DNA of 47,250 bases. It comes from a virus. The stretch is taken from positions 1 through 47,250 of the IMG/VR virus record IMGVR_UViG_3300032213_000189. One strand, given 5' to 3'. A program made the translations under genes and the position numbers. Below the pieces are notes generated by a model. It ran no database searches and had not been told where the DNA came from. It worked only from the letters and a program-made list of their open reading frames with translations. Positions 26,464 to 35,629 of this stretch are shown piece by piece (the first letter of the stretch is position 1; each line of letters begins with the position of its first letter).

Positions 26464-26472
26464 TGATATAAT
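26464..26472 (+). promoter_or_regulatory. Extended -10 promoter before the short fibre gene
   Basis: TGA TATAAT at 26464-26472, ending nine bases before the ATG at 26482. GGAGA lies in the gap, so a transcript started here would be almost leaderless while read-through mRNA could use the GGAGA. Confidence 0.4.
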
Positions 26473-26481
26473 GGAGATAAT

Positions 26482-26904
26482 ATGGCAACGATAATTACAC
26501 CCACAAGAGGTCAACCAATAGATGTTACTCTTATTTCATCTTTAGTAGAAGCAGTAAGTGATCTTCAAAACTCTCAAATTACATCTACTCAGTCTAGAGT
26601 AAATGGTGCTGCAGCAAATAGCACCTCTTTAAAATTCTATGCAGAGACAAAATCAATTACTATCAACAACATTACTACTTCCCCAGAGGAAAAGTTTTTC
26701 TTTACATACCCAAACTTTACAACAACACCTGTTGCAATAGCAGGATTAACAAACACAACAAGCACAGTATCTGGTGGTAATGCTGCAACAGTTGTGCTAA
26801 CATCTGTAACGAAAGATCGAGTTGATGGAATTATCAAGTTTCCATCTGGTTCAACAGGTTCTGTAACTATGCAGATTAATTTAATAGCACTCGGAATAGC
26901 CTAG
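26482..26904 (+). CDS. Short tail fibre-like protein
   Basis: 140 residues. N-terminal helix (DVTLISSLVEAVSDLQNSQ) suitable for trimerisation, then a compact beta domain: KSITINNITTSPEEKFFFTY, PVAIAGLTNTTSTVSGG, DGIIKFPSGSTGSVTMQINL. The final domain resembles small beta-sandwich tips of tail fibres that bind receptors. Last gene of the tail operon. It has a -10 of its own just upstream. Confidence 0.55.
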   Translation: MATIITPTRGQPIDVTLISSLVEAVSDLQNSQITSTQSRVNGAAANSTSLKFYAETKSITINNITTSPEEKFFFTYPNFTTTPVAIAGLTNTTSTVSGGNAATVVLTSVTKDRVDGIIKFPSGSTGSVTMQINLIALGIA

Positions 26905-26908
26905 ATCC

Positions 26909-26917
26909 TGGTATAAC
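26909..26917 (+). promoter_or_regulatory. Promoter for the early-type operon, leaderless
   Basis: TGG TATAAC at 26909-26917; the ATG at 26926 begins nine bases after the last -10 base. No Shine-Dalgarno sequence. It marks the switch from tail genes to replication genes. Confidence 0.5.
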
Positions 26918-26925
26918 TTTTCACT

Positions 26926-27135
26926 ATGAACATTAAAGAAGCCTTGACATGTAGAAAGTGTTCTGCTAAAATATTTGTGGATAGAGTATTTTTAACACAC
27001 GATCATCTTGAATTGTATTGTTTAAGATGTGGGAAAAGAGAGATGTATCATAACCCAGAAAAGTTTGACGAAAGAGTAAGATGGATAATGTCACAGGAAA
27101 GAGTCAGGGCAAAAAAGAGCGGACACCCTCTGTAG
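26926..27135 (+). CDS. Small zinc-ribbon protein
   Basis: 69 residues. Cys9, Cys12, Cys32 and Cys35 form a C-x2-C-x19-C-x2-C zinc ribbon (TCRKCSAK, YCLRCGKRE). The rest is a basic helix (ERVRWIMSQERVRAKKSGH). It may bind nucleic acid or a polymerase. It has no ribosome-binding site and is likely read from a leaderless mRNA. It is the first gene of the block leading to replication, so an early regulatory role is plausible but unproven. Confidence 0.75.
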   Translation: MNIKEALTCRKCSAKIFVDRVFLTHDHLELYCLRCGKREMYHNPEKFDERVRWIMSQERVRAKKSGHPL

Positions 27136-27626
27136 CCCCTAGTTCTGTTATATTTTTTTTAAATGATGAACTAGTAAAGGTATTACATTCTAATAGAGCA
27201 AACAACATTGTTGTAGTTTATAACTATATCCAGAATAAAGACCAAACATTGTTATTATCAGATTTTAAAAAACATAGAAAAAGAGCCTACACAGTAATTA
27301 ATACAGTTGAAATATTTAAAAGATCAAGAATGCAATTTGAAAGAATTATTAAAAGTGGAATAATTCCTCCACCAACTGGTGCAACTATTGGAGGAGAAAG
27401 ACTTTGGCAAAGAATGTCTTACTATTCTGAAGATGATTTATTTAAAATAAGAGATGGCTTAGCAAGCATACATGCTGGACGTCCAAGAAGAGATGGAAGA
27501 GTTACTCCAAGAAAAGGAATACCTACCGAAAGGGAGTTGCGTTCTTTGATTGGAGAGGGTATAATGTTATATACGCAAACTAAAAATGGGGAATTTGTCC
27601 CTGTTTGGGCAGAGGAAACGTGGTGA
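27081..27626 (+). CDS. MerR-like winged-helix DNA-binding protein
   Basis: 181 residues; overlaps the zinc-ribbon gene by 55 bases, but the coding pattern is clear from residue 12 on (TPSVAPSSVIFFLNDELVKV). Residues about 70-135 read as a MerR/excisionase-type helix-turn-helix: TVINTVEIFKRSRMQFERII, KSGIIPPP, then RMSYYSEDDLFKIRDGLASI. The basic segment RPRRDGRVTPRKG follows. Such proteins bind DNA as regulators or accessory factors. Target unknown. The start has no good ribosome-binding site, so coupling to the upstream gene is likely. Confidence 0.65.
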   Translation: MDNVTGKSQGKKERTPSVAPSSVIFFLNDELVKVLHSNRANNIVVVYNYIQNKDQTLLLSDFKKHRKRAYTVINTVEIFKRSRMQFERIIKSGIIPPPTGATIGGERLWQRMSYYSEDDLFKIRDGLASIHAGRPRRDGRVTPRKGIPTERELRSLIGEGIMLYTQTKNGEFVPVWAEETW

Positions 27627-27629
27627 AAT

Positions 27630-27830
27630 ATGTCAGAACAAACTAAAGTATCAGTAACTCTTGGTTATACATTAAATTTAGGAAACTTTCAAAGTTTAAG
27701 AGTAGATCTTGGATGTACAGATTTTCTTCGTGAAGGTGAAACTATGGACTCAGCAATGGATCGTGTTTATAAATTTGTTGAAGATCAGGTGGTAGCCAAA
27801 GTAGATGAGGCTAAGAAAGAACTAGAGTAG
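27630..27830 (+). CDS. Small conserved phage protein, function unknown
   Basis: 66 residues, starts four bases after the previous stop with GTGGTGA upstream. VSVTLGYTLNLGNFQSLRVD is followed by an acidic helical half (EGETMDSAMDRVYKFVEDQV). This small strand-then-helix protein type recurs in many phage replication regions, without a proven function. Confidence 0.65.
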   Translation: MSEQTKVSVTLGYTLNLGNFQSLRVDLGCTDFLREGETMDSAMDRVYKFVEDQVVAKVDEAKKELE

Positions 27831-28189
27831 TGACTGCAGAGAAAAAGCCAAAAAAACAAAAAGAACTTAAAGATATACTAGAAGAAAAGCCAGTTTGGGA
27901 TGTTGATAAAATATACAAACTGTTTATAAAGCGTTTAAAAGACAATAGTATATACGATAAGATTAGCATAGGCAAAGCAAAGTTCTTTATTAAAGAGTTG
28001 TATCAGTCTTATGGTGTTGAAGAGTCTATAGAATTAGTTGAATATTATTTTAAGATATATGATCGACCAAATTGGGATCACTTCGTAAGAAGTTATGAGA
28101 AGTTTTACAAGGCATTGCAACTCAAGAAAGAAGATGATAGAATTAGAGCGTTACTTAGAAAACAAGCAAAAGAATGGTTGAATAAATAA
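27830..28189 (+). CDS. Possible helicase-loader-like or replication accessory protein
   Basis: 119 residues, GTG start overlapping the previous stop (TAGTG). Strongly basic and helical: Lys-rich N-terminus, then DVDKIYKLFIKRLKDNSIYD, YFKIYDRPNWDHFVRSYEKF and RIRALLRKQAKEWLNK. It sits immediately before the helicase gene, the usual place of a loader or of a small DNA-binding partner. No ATPase motif, so it is not a DnaC-type loader. The function is inferred from location only. Confidence 0.45.
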   Translation: MTAEKKPKKQKELKDILEEKPVWDVDKIYKLFIKRLKDNSIYDKISIGKAKFFIKELYQSYGVEESIELVEYYFKIYDRPNWDHFVRSYEKFYKALQLKKEDDRIRALLRKQAKEWLNK

Positions 28190-29415
28190 TGTCTGCAGAC
28201 TTAGAAGCCAAAGTACTTTCTGCAGTATTAAAAGATAAACAACTGCACGTATTGCTTCAAGCAAATCCAGATAGCCTTTTTAGAACACACAAAGACGTGT
28301 GGGATTTTATTAAACAATATAGCGAACAAAACTCAGTAGTTCCATCAATACCTTTGGTAACAGAAAAGTTTAGAGATTTTAGTCCAGTTGGTGAAATAGG
28401 AAATACAAAATATCATCTTGAAGAATTAAGGACATCATATTTGCAAGATAGTCTTAGCAGTGTATTAATGTCAACTGCCAAACAGTTACAGGATAATAAA
28501 CCAAACGATGCATTAAATAATCTAATTAGCAAGACTTCTGAATTAAAAAAGATTACGGCAAACATAAGAGACATTGATGCTACAGACATAGAAGATGCTG
28601 TTGCACATTTTAAACATATTAAGGAGTTAAATGAAAAAGGTTTTCACGGTATTAAGACTGGTCTTGCGGGCTTTGATAACTATCTTCCAGCGGGTATTAC
28701 TCCTGGTCAGTTTGGTATCCTTCTTGCTTATCCTGCTATTGGTAAGTCTTGGCTGGCATTGTTTATGGCTGTTCAAGCATGGAAGAACGGAAGAAAGCCA
28801 CTAGTTATTTCTTTAGAAATGACAGAAACAGAAGTTAGAAATCGTGTGTACACAATCATGGGTCAAGGAATGTTCTCACACAGGAAGTTAGTATCTGGAG
28901 AGGTAGATGAAGAATCATTTGATTTTTGGGGACAACAACATTTATCTAAGATGCCACCATTTCACATTGTGTCAAATGATGGGGTAGGAGAATTATCTAC
29001 TTCTGTATTAAGAGGAAAAATAGATCAATATGCACCAGACATAGTATTTGTAGATTATATTCAATTAATGCAATCAAATGTTCCAACAGATAATGAAGTT
29101 GTAAAGATTAAAAGTATCTCTAGAGAGTTAAAGGTTCTTGCAATATCTGCACAAGTTCCAATCGTTGCAATCGCATCAGCAACTCCAGATGATGCAACAG
29201 ATATGAATAGCGTTCCATCTCTTGGACAAGTTGCTTGGTCTAAACAATTAGCATACGATGCTGACTGGGTACTTGCTTTAGGTCGTGCTCAAGGAAGTAC
29301 AATTCTTGAATGTGCATTTAGAAAAAATCGCCATGGATTTTCAGGGGAATTTATGATCGATGTTGATTTTGATTCTGGAAGATTTCTATATAAAGACTTT
29401 GAGGATAAAACATAA
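28189..29415 (+). CDS. Replicative DNA helicase, DnaB family
   Basis: 408 residues. N-terminal helical domain (1-125), linker, then a RecA-like motor: GIKTGLAGFDNYLPAGITPG, Walker A-like AYPAIGKS (residues 180-187), VISLEMTETEVRNRVY, Walker B PDIVFVDYIQLM, and late SKQLAYDADWVLALGRAQ. Unwinds DNA ahead of the phage polymerase. The Walker A loop starts with Ala instead of the usual Gly, but the GKS core is intact. Directly followed by a leaderless small gene and the primase. Confidence 0.9.
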   Translation: MSADLEAKVLSAVLKDKQLHVLLQANPDSLFRTHKDVWDFIKQYSEQNSVVPSIPLVTEKFRDFSPVGEIGNTKYHLEELRTSYLQDSLSSVLMSTAKQLQDNKPNDALNNLISKTSELKKITANIRDIDATDIEDAVAHFKHIKELNEKGFHGIKTGLAGFDNYLPAGITPGQFGILLAYPAIGKSWLALFMAVQAWKNGRKPLVISLEMTETEVRNRVYTIMGQGMFSHRKLVSGEVDEESFDFWGQQHLSKMPPFHIVSNDGVGELSTSVLRGKIDQYAPDIVFVDYIQLMQSNVPTDNEVVKIKSISRELKVLAISAQVPIVAIASATPDDATDMNSVPSLGQVAWSKQLAYDADWVLALGRAQGSTILECAFRKNRHGFSGEFMIDVDFDSGRFLYKDFEDKT

Positions 29416-29423
29416 TATAACGA

Positions 29424-29429
29424 TATAAT
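29424..29429 (+). promoter_or_regulatory. -10 box placed for a leaderless transcript
   Basis: TATAAT at 29424-29429, six bases before the ATG at 29436. No Shine-Dalgarno sequence. No strong -35 or TGn. Confidence 0.4.
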
Positions 29430-29435
29430 TATCAT

Positions 29436-29744
29436 ATGTATAACCACAAGCCTATTAAACGGTTTGGTCTTGAAGGTGAAATATATGATGACTCCTATAT
29501 TACTAGACTCAAAGACCAGTATATTTCTATGATCATCTCAGTTATGAGAAATCATGGATATGTACCAAGATATGATATTGACACAGACTTTACTATTGGA
29601 TACAATGGTAGAACGTTTGATTTTCAATTATCAGTATATGGAGTGTATGTTGGAAAAGATAGGGCAAAGTGTATACTAGGAATAGACAAAAACAAGCCAG
29701 TAATGTCACATACTATTCAGAAGAGCAAGTCAAGCAAACTCTAA
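29436..29744 (+). CDS. Small phage protein before primase, function unknown
   Basis: 102 residues in the 20-base-separated slot after the helicase. N-terminal helix (DSYITRLKDQYISMIISVMR) and a strand-rich second half (DIDTDFTIGYNGRTFDFQLS, VYGVYVGKDRAKCILG). Soluble, no metal or nucleotide motif. The gene lacks a ribosome-binding site and has a -10 at leaderless distance. Its last 76 bases overlap the primase frame, where its own sequence becomes Ser/Lys-rich and probably unstructured. Confidence 0.6.
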   Translation: MYNHKPIKRFGLEGEIYDDSYITRLKDQYISMIISVMRNHGYVPRYDIDTDFTIGYNGRTFDFQLSVYGVYVGKDRAKCILGIDKNKPVMSHTIQKSKSSKL

Positions 29745-30625
29745 TAGCCGCTGACATAGATATTAAGTTTGAGTTAGAAAATGATTTAATGATATTCTGT
29801 CCCTTTCACAATAATTCTAGATCTCCAGCAGGAGAAGTATCAAAAGAAACTGGAATATTTTGGTGTTTTTCTTGTCAAGAATCCAAAGAATTAGTAGAAG
29901 TAATAATGCATGCAACTAAAAGATCTTACTTTGAGTCTATGAGATTAATAGATTCTAAAGCAGATAAAAGAAATTTAGTTGATCAAATAAATAGTACCCT
30001 TGAAAAAGTAACAACCTTTGTTCAATATGATTTAGATATGATTGAAAAATTACACAAAAATGTTTTTGAAAACCCAAAAGCCATAGAGTATTTTAAATCA
30101 AGGGGTATAACAAAAGATAGTGTAGAGAGATATAAGTTGGGATATTCTGTTAGTCAAGATATGGTAACAATTCCTGTATACTCACCAGATGGAATATGTC
30201 TAGGCTTTGTTGGAAGATCAGTGCAAGGTAAAAGGTTTAAGAACTCAACAAACCTTCCTAAAAGCAAAACATTATTTAATCTGTCTAAGAATAAAAGAGT
30301 AGACAAAGTTTTTGTTGTTGAGTCATCATTTGATGCAATTAGAATAGAGCAAGTTGGAGGACACGCTGTTGCAACACTTGGTGCAACTATATCTAAAGAG
30401 CAAAGAAGACTTCTTAAACAATACTTCAACCAAGTCATAGCACTGGGTGATAATGATGAGGCTGGACAAAATATGTCTAACAAATTGTTAACTGACCTAG
30501 GATATGATAGATGTATTATTGCAAAACTTCCAAGTAGTTTTAAAGATGTATCCGATTTAGATGACGAAAGGCTAAAAGAATTTGTGGACCAGTTTGACAA
30601 CATAGTGGCCACAATGCTACAATAG
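29669..30625 (+). CDS. DNA primase (CHC2 zinc finger and Toprim)
   Basis: 318 residues from GTG 29669 (AGGG upstream). No ATG occurs early in this frame, and the N-terminal zinc domain starts at about residue 15. Cys44, His47, Cys66 and Cys69 form the zinc ribbon (FCPFH, WCFSC). Toprim core: VFVVESSFDAIRI with the catalytic Glu, then ALGDNDEAGQ with the Asp pair. The enzyme makes RNA primers for the lagging strand. Short compared with bacterial DnaG (about 600 residues): the helicase-binding domain is missing, as in many phages. Overlaps the previous gene by 76 bases. Confidence 0.88.
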   Translation: MYTRNRQKQASNVTYYSEEQVKQTLIAADIDIKFELENDLMIFCPFHNNSRSPAGEVSKETGIFWCFSCQESKELVEVIMHATKRSYFESMRLIDSKADKRNLVDQINSTLEKVTTFVQYDLDMIEKLHKNVFENPKAIEYFKSRGITKDSVERYKLGYSVSQDMVTIPVYSPDGICLGFVGRSVQGKRFKNSTNLPKSKTLFNLSKNKRVDKVFVVESSFDAIRIEQVGGHAVATLGATISKEQRRLLKQYFNQVIALGDNDEAGQNMSNKLLTDLGYDRCIIAKLPSSFKDVSDLDDERLKEFVDQFDNIVATMLQ

Positions 30626-30665
30626 GATAACGCTCACATATAGAGCAAATATTAAGGAGAAATAT

Positions 30666-31316
30666 ATGTCAATAATCAAAGGCATCAAGAACATTGAAGC
30701 AGTTCTTGATAAAGCAAAATCAGAAAATAGCGGTGCAAAAGTCAACTGGCTAAACCTAGGTGATGGAGAAAGTGTACAGATCCGCTTTGTAAGTGAATTA
30801 GATGCTGACTCACCAACGTATGATGATAAACGTGGAGTAGCAATTGTAATCAGTGAACACACAAATCCAGAAGACTACAAGCGTAAGGCTGCATGCAGTG
30901 CAGATACGCAAGGTCGTTGCTTTGGATGCGAAATGTATCGCAAAGAACCAAAGAGTGGATGGAGAGCACGCCTTCGTTTTTATTGCAACGTTTTAGTTGA
31001 CAATGGAACAGAAGAACCAAAAGTTGCTGTATGGAGTATGGGTGTCAGCAAATCTGCTACATTTAGTACAATCCGTGAATTTGCAGCAGACTCACAAAGT
31101 ATTAGTAATATGATTTGGAAATTAAAACGTAATGGAAAAGGAACAGAAACAAACTATGTTCTTCTTCCAGGAAAGCAAGATGCTGAATCATTTAACTGGG
31201 GATCACACGAAGCATTCAACTTAGATAAAGTTGTTCGTGAAGTTCCATATGCTGAACAAGAATCATTCTATCTTGGATTTAGTAACCCAACCACCTCTGC
31301 AGCAGCAGAGTGGTAA
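30666..31316 (+). CDS. gp32-like single-stranded DNA-binding protein with zinc site
   Basis: 216 residues, AAGGAGA before ATG. His65, Cys77, Cys85 and Cys88 (H-x11-C-x7-C-x2-C) match the zinc site of T4 gp32 (H-x12-C-x9-C-x2-C) in order and near spacing. Around it, GESVQIRFVSELDADSPTYD, RARLRFYCNVLVDNG, VAVWSMGVSKSATFS are OB-fold-like strands. The C-terminus ends in a short Ala/Glu/Trp tail. It lies between primase and polymerase, so it should coat the replication fork. A second, bacterial-type SSB is encoded at 44657. Confidence 0.8.
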   Translation: MSIIKGIKNIEAVLDKAKSENSGAKVNWLNLGDGESVQIRFVSELDADSPTYDDKRGVAIVISEHTNPEDYKRKAACSADTQGRCFGCEMYRKEPKSGWRARLRFYCNVLVDNGTEEPKVAVWSMGVSKSATFSTIREFAADSQSISNMIWKLKRNGKGTETNYVLLPGKQDAESFNWGSHEAFNLDKVVREVPYAEQESFYLGFSNPTTSAAAEW

Positions 31317-31343
31317 TAGAAAAATAATCTGAAAGGCTATGGC

Positions 31344-34300
31344 TTGAATTACGTTCCTTTACACGTTCATACACACTATTCATTAATGGACGGTGTTGCA
31401 ACTCCAGAAGAGTATTGCAAACGTGCAAAACAAAACGGTATGACGGCCATAGCCATCACAGATCATGGTGCACTATCTGGACATCGTCCGATGTATCGTG
31501 CAGCAAAAGCCGAGGGTATAAAGCCAATTCTTGGTATAGAAGGCTATATGACTCATGATAGATTTGATAGAAGAGATAAAGCAGAAAGAGGAAATAATCC
31601 TTTAGACTTAACTTATAATCACATTGTTATTCTTGCTAAGAACCAACAGGGTTTAGAAAACTTAAATAGATTAAATGAAATAGGTTGGACAGAAGGATTT
31701 TATAAAAAACCTAGAATTGATTTTGAAGTATTAGAAAAATATAAAGATGGCTTGATTGTTTTATCAGCATGTATGTCTGGCTTTATTGCAAAAGCATTGG
31801 AGAATAAAGAATATGCAGAAGCAAAGAGACTTTTAAAATGGTTTAAAGATGTATTCAAAGATGATTTTTATGTAGAGGTTATGCCACATAATTCTAAAGA
31901 ATTAAATACTGAATTGTTAGAAATTGCAGATAGCATGGAGATTAAATCTGTTGTTACCCCAGATTGTCATCATTCCACAGTTGATCAAAAAGTTGTACAA
32001 GAAATTATGTTGCTTTTAAATACTCATGCCAAGTTGGACAAAGAAGCAAAGTTTGAAAAATCTCAAAAGATAGACGACATGATGAAACGTTTAGACTATC
32101 TTTATGGGGTAGATAGACAAATGTCATTTAGATCTTTTGATATACATCTTCTTTCATATGATGAAATGAAACAACAGATGAATATGCAGGGTATTAAAAG
32201 AGAAGATATTTATACTAACTCAATAGATATAGCAGATAAGATAGAAGAGTATGACATTAAATCTGGATTAGACTTGCTACCTACAAAAGTAGATAATCCA
32301 CAAGAAACATTAAAAGAATTTGTATTTAAAGGATTAGTTAACAAAGGTCTTGCACATAATGATGAATACTTGGATAGAGCATTAGAAGAACTAGGAATTA
32401 TTGAACAAAAGAATTTTGCTCCATACTTTTTAATTGTAAGCAATATGCTTAACTGGGCTAAAGAGCAAGGAATTCTTGTAGGTCCAGGTAGAGGATCTGC
32501 AGCAGGATCTTTAGTTTGCTACGCACTTGGAATTACAGATGTTGATCCAATAGAACACGGTCTACTGTTCTTTAGATTTGTTAACCCAGAACGTAATGAT
32601 TTTCCAGATATCGATTCAGACATTGCAGATTCAAGAAGAGATGAATTAAAAACATATCTTGAGCAAGAGTATGTAAACGTTGCATCTATTGCTACATTTT
32701 TAGAGTTTAGAGGTAAGGGAATTGTAAGAGATGTATCTAGAGCATTTAACATACCACTGTCTGACGTTAATAAAGTTTTAAAAACGGTAGATGATTGGGA
32801 TGATTTTACATCAGGAAAGTCAGCACAATGGTTTAGATTAAAGTATCCAGAAGTAGTTAAGTATGGAGAACAACTTCGTGGTCGCATCCGTGGCACTGGT
32901 ATTCACGCTGCTGGTGTAGTTACTGCAAAAGATTCTATTTTTAAATATGCTCCAATGGAAACAAGACTTGCACCAGGAACAAAAGATAGGATTCCAGTAG
33001 TTGCAGTTGATATGAACGAAGCAGCAGACATTGGCCTAATTAAACTAGATGTTCTTGGATTGAAAACATTAACAGTAATTGATGAAACAATTAAAACAAT
33101 TAAAAAACGTCATAAGATAAACATTGTATTAAACGATATAGATCTTAATGATAAAAAAGTTTATGAAATGCTTTCTGATGGAAGAACTAAAGGAGTGTTT
33201 CAATGTGAAGCAACACCCTATACAAATCTTTTAGTCAAGATGGGAGTAAGTAATCTTAATGAACTTGCCGCTTCTAATGCATTAGTTCGTCCAGGTGCTA
33301 TGAATACTATTGGAAAACTTTATCTTTCAAGAAAACACGGTAAGGCTATTACTGAGTACATACATCCAATCATGCAAGAGTTTACTATGGATACATACGG
33401 ATGTGTTTTATATCAAGAACAGGTTATGCAAGCGTGCGTTCATCTTGGTGGAATGACAATGGCAGAAGCAGACAAGGTTCGTAAAATTATTGGTAAGAAA
33501 AAAGATGCAAAAGATTTTGATGAATTTAAAGACAGATTTGTTGTTGGTGCATCAAAACACATTACACCATTTAAAGCAGAAGGTCTATGGCACGACTTCG
33601 AAGCACATGCTGGATACTCATTTAATAAGTCTCATGCCGTTGCATATTCAATGCTTTCATATTGGACGGCATGGTTAAAGTATTACTATCCAATTGAGTT
33701 TATGTTTTGTTTATTAAGAAATGAGCAAGACAAAGATACAAGAACACAGTATTTAATTGAAGCAAAAAGAATGGGCATTTCAGTTAAACTTCCACACGTT
33801 AATGAATCAGAGTCTGACTTTACAATTGAAGGCAAGGGTATTAGGATGGGTCTGTCATCTATAAAGTGGATCTCTGAAAATGTTGCAAGTAAAATTATTA
33901 GTAAAAGACCATTTACTTCATATCAAGAGTTTAGTGCTATTTCTTCAAGAAAAGGAAGTGGAATTAATAGTAGAGCACTTCAAGGTTTAAATGCTATTGG
34001 TGCCTTGGCATTTCCAGATAATCCAAGACAAGAAAGTGTTGTAAAAGAAAATCTTTATGAATATTTAAATCTTCCAGAGTTTACAACAAGTGTTCCGCCT
34101 CACTACTATGCTTATATTGATGACATTGAAGACTTTGACGAACAAGGTGTTTTTATTTTAATGGGTGTTGTAAAAAATATTAAACGTGGAAAAGGTTGGT
34201 CACGTATAGAAATTATGGACTCTACTGGATTACTTGGAGTTTTTGATGATGAAGAAACAAGAATTGAGCAAGGTAAAACTTATTTATTCTTAGTTGGTGC

Positions 34301-34622
34301 TAATAGAATTAGTGAAGCAATTATTATAGATGAAATAAAAAACTTTCCAACAAACAGTTTAGTTAAGTTTTTAAATTATAAATCTTTGCCGTACAGCGGA
34401 GAAGAGTATTATGTGCTATCATTTAAACCAAGAGTCACCAAGGCTGGAAAGAAAATGGCACACATGATTGTAGTAAACTCTGATCGTGAAATGAAGCCAG
34501 TGATAGTTTTCCCTCGACAATTTTCTGAGGGTTATATGAAATGCGAACCAGGAACTGCGACCAAGATGGTATTTGGTCAGTCAGACGATGGTTCTTTAAT
34601 ACTGAATGAGGTAATTAAATAA
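31344..34622 (+). CDS. dnaE: DNA polymerase III alpha subunit (DnaE type)
   Basis: 1092 residues, TTG start with AAAGG seven bases upstream; an ATG five bases earlier reads only two codons in another frame before a stop. PHP domain at 1-210 with HVHTHYS (7-13) and ITDHG near residue 38, so metal ligands look intact and proofreading by PHP is possible. Polymerase core: GPGRGSAAGS (380), PDIDSD with Asp422/424, third catalytic Asp569 in KLDVLGL. Finger region and helix-hairpin-helix-like part follow, then an OB domain near residues 930-990. Somewhat shorter than bacterial DnaE (about 1160). No phage clamp or clamp loader is seen in the window. Confidence 0.95.
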   Translation: MNYVPLHVHTHYSLMDGVATPEEYCKRAKQNGMTAIAITDHGALSGHRPMYRAAKAEGIKPILGIEGYMTHDRFDRRDKAERGNNPLDLTYNHIVILAKNQQGLENLNRLNEIGWTEGFYKKPRIDFEVLEKYKDGLIVLSACMSGFIAKALENKEYAEAKRLLKWFKDVFKDDFYVEVMPHNSKELNTELLEIADSMEIKSVVTPDCHHSTVDQKVVQEIMLLLNTHAKLDKEAKFEKSQKIDDMMKRLDYLYGVDRQMSFRSFDIHLLSYDEMKQQMNMQGIKREDIYTNSIDIADKIEEYDIKSGLDLLPTKVDNPQETLKEFVFKGLVNKGLAHNDEYLDRALEELGIIEQKNFAPYFLIVSNMLNWAKEQGILVGPGRGSAAGSLVCYALGITDVDPIEHGLLFFRFVNPERNDFPDIDSDIADSRRDELKTYLEQEYVNVASIATFLEFRGKGIVRDVSRAFNIPLSDVNKVLKTVDDWDDFTSGKSAQWFRLKYPEVVKYGEQLRGRIRGTGIHAAGVVTAKDSIFKYAPMETRLAPGTKDRIPVVAVDMNEAADIGLIKLDVLGLKTLTVIDETIKTIKKRHKINIVLNDIDLNDKKVYEMLSDGRTKGVFQCEATPYTNLLVKMGVSNLNELAASNALVRPGAMNTIGKLYLSRKHGKAITEYIHPIMQEFTMDTYGCVLYQEQVMQACVHLGGMTMAEADKVRKIIGKKKDAKDFDEFKDRFVVGASKHITPFKAEGLWHDFEAHAGYSFNKSHAVAYSMLSYWTAWLKYYYPIEFMFCLLRNEQDKDTRTQYLIEAKRMGISVKLPHVNESESDFTIEGKGIRMGLSSIKWISENVASKIISKRPFTSYQEFSAISSRKGSGINSRALQGLNAIGALAFPDNPRQESVVKENLYEYLNLPEFTTSVPPHYYAYIDDIEDFDEQGVFILMGVVKNIKRGKGWSRIEIMDSTGLLGVFDDEETRIEQGKTYLFLVGANRISEAIIIDEIKNFPTNSLVKFLNYKSLPYSGEEYYVLSFKPRVTKAGKKMAHMIVVNSDREMKPVIVFPRQFSEGYMKCEPGTATKMVFGQSDDGSLILNEVIK

Positions 34623-35629
34623 TGTCAATACAGATTGAAGAGTTCTTATCACAACTAGATCCTAGTTTAAGAAAAAGATTAAGTAATGCTACAGACGTTG
34701 AGGTAGTAAAACAAAAAACACCAAGCATAAGTCTTAATAATGCACTTAAAGGTGGATTTGCATACGGAAGACAGGTTTTAGTTTGGGGTAACAAGTCTGC
34801 TGGTAAATCTTCTTTTTGTTTACAGATGATTGGGGAAGCACAAAAAGAAGGAAAGTTATGTGCATGGATAGATGCAGAACAATCATTTGATCCAGACTGG
34901 GCTAAAAAACTTGGGGTAGACACAGATAAGTTAGTATACTCTGCTGCTAAGACTATTAATGATATGGTAGATGTTGCTACACAATTAATGAAAGCAAAGA
35001 TAGATATTATTATTGTAGATTCTATTTCTGCATTACTACCTGCTATTTATTTTGAAAAAGATTCTGATGAATTAAAGGCTTTAGAAAACACTAAACAAAT
35101 TGGTGCAGAGGCTAAAGATATGACTAATGCTGTTAAGATGCTTAACTATGCTAATAATCAAGATGGTCAAACACTTTTAGTATTAATCTCACAACTAAGA
35201 AACAATATTGGTGCCATGTATGCATCACATATGCCAACTGGTGGATTGGCAGTTAAGTTTTTCTCAAGCACAGTAGTTAAACTATGGTCAAGTGATTCTG
35301 ATAACAATGCACTAAAATCAAAAATTGCTGTTGGAGATAAATTAATAGAAGGAAAAGTTGGAAGAAAAGTTAACTGGCACATTGACTTCAATAAGACTGG
35401 CCCAGGATTCCTTGCTGGAGAATATGATTTTTATTTTGATGGAGATACCATTGGAGTAGATAAGGTAGCAGATCTTGTAGACACTGCAGAACTTCTAGGC
35501 ACTATTGAAAAGGGTGGGGCTTGGTACACGGTTCTAGGAGAAAGACTACAGGGTAGAGCAAAAGTAATTGAATACCTAAAAGAAAACCCAGAGAAACTAA
35601 AAGAACTTGAATCAACAATCAACTCCTAA
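34622..35629 (+). CDS. recA: RecA/UvsX-like recombinase
   Basis: 335 residues, TAATG overlap with dnaE. Walker A GNKSAGKS (56-63), AWIDAEQSFDPDWAKKLGVD as in RecA, Walker B IDIIIVDSISALLP, and the L2-like region ISQLRNNIGAMYASHMPTGG with the following AVKFFSS. Filaments pair homologous DNA for repair and recombination-dependent replication. Its length is close to RecA. The C-terminus is acidic/helical (ENPEKLKELESTINS). Next to dnaE, resolvases and nuclease, so a phage-encoded recombination pathway is likely. Confidence 0.93.
   Translation: MSIQIEEFLSQLDPSLRKRLSNATDVEVVKQKTPSISLNNALKGGFAYGRQVLVWGNKSAGKSSFCLQMIGEAQKEGKLCAWIDAEQSFDPDWAKKLGVDTDKLVYSAAKTINDMVDVATQLMKAKIDIIIVDSISALLPAIYFEKDSDELKALENTKQIGAEAKDMTNAVKMLNYANNQDGQTLLVLISQLRNNIGAMYASHMPTGGLAVKFFSSTVVKLWSSDSDNNALKSKIAVGDKLIEGKVGRKVNWHIDFNKTGPGFLAGEYDFYFDGDTIGVDKVADLVDTAELLGTIEKGGAWYTVLGERLQGRAKVIEYLKENPEKLKELESTINS

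Noticed and set aside
30629-30650. GCTC-N7-GAGC hairpin between primase and the gp32-like gene
   Set aside because: Only four pairs and no T-run, so not a convincing terminator or riboswitch.
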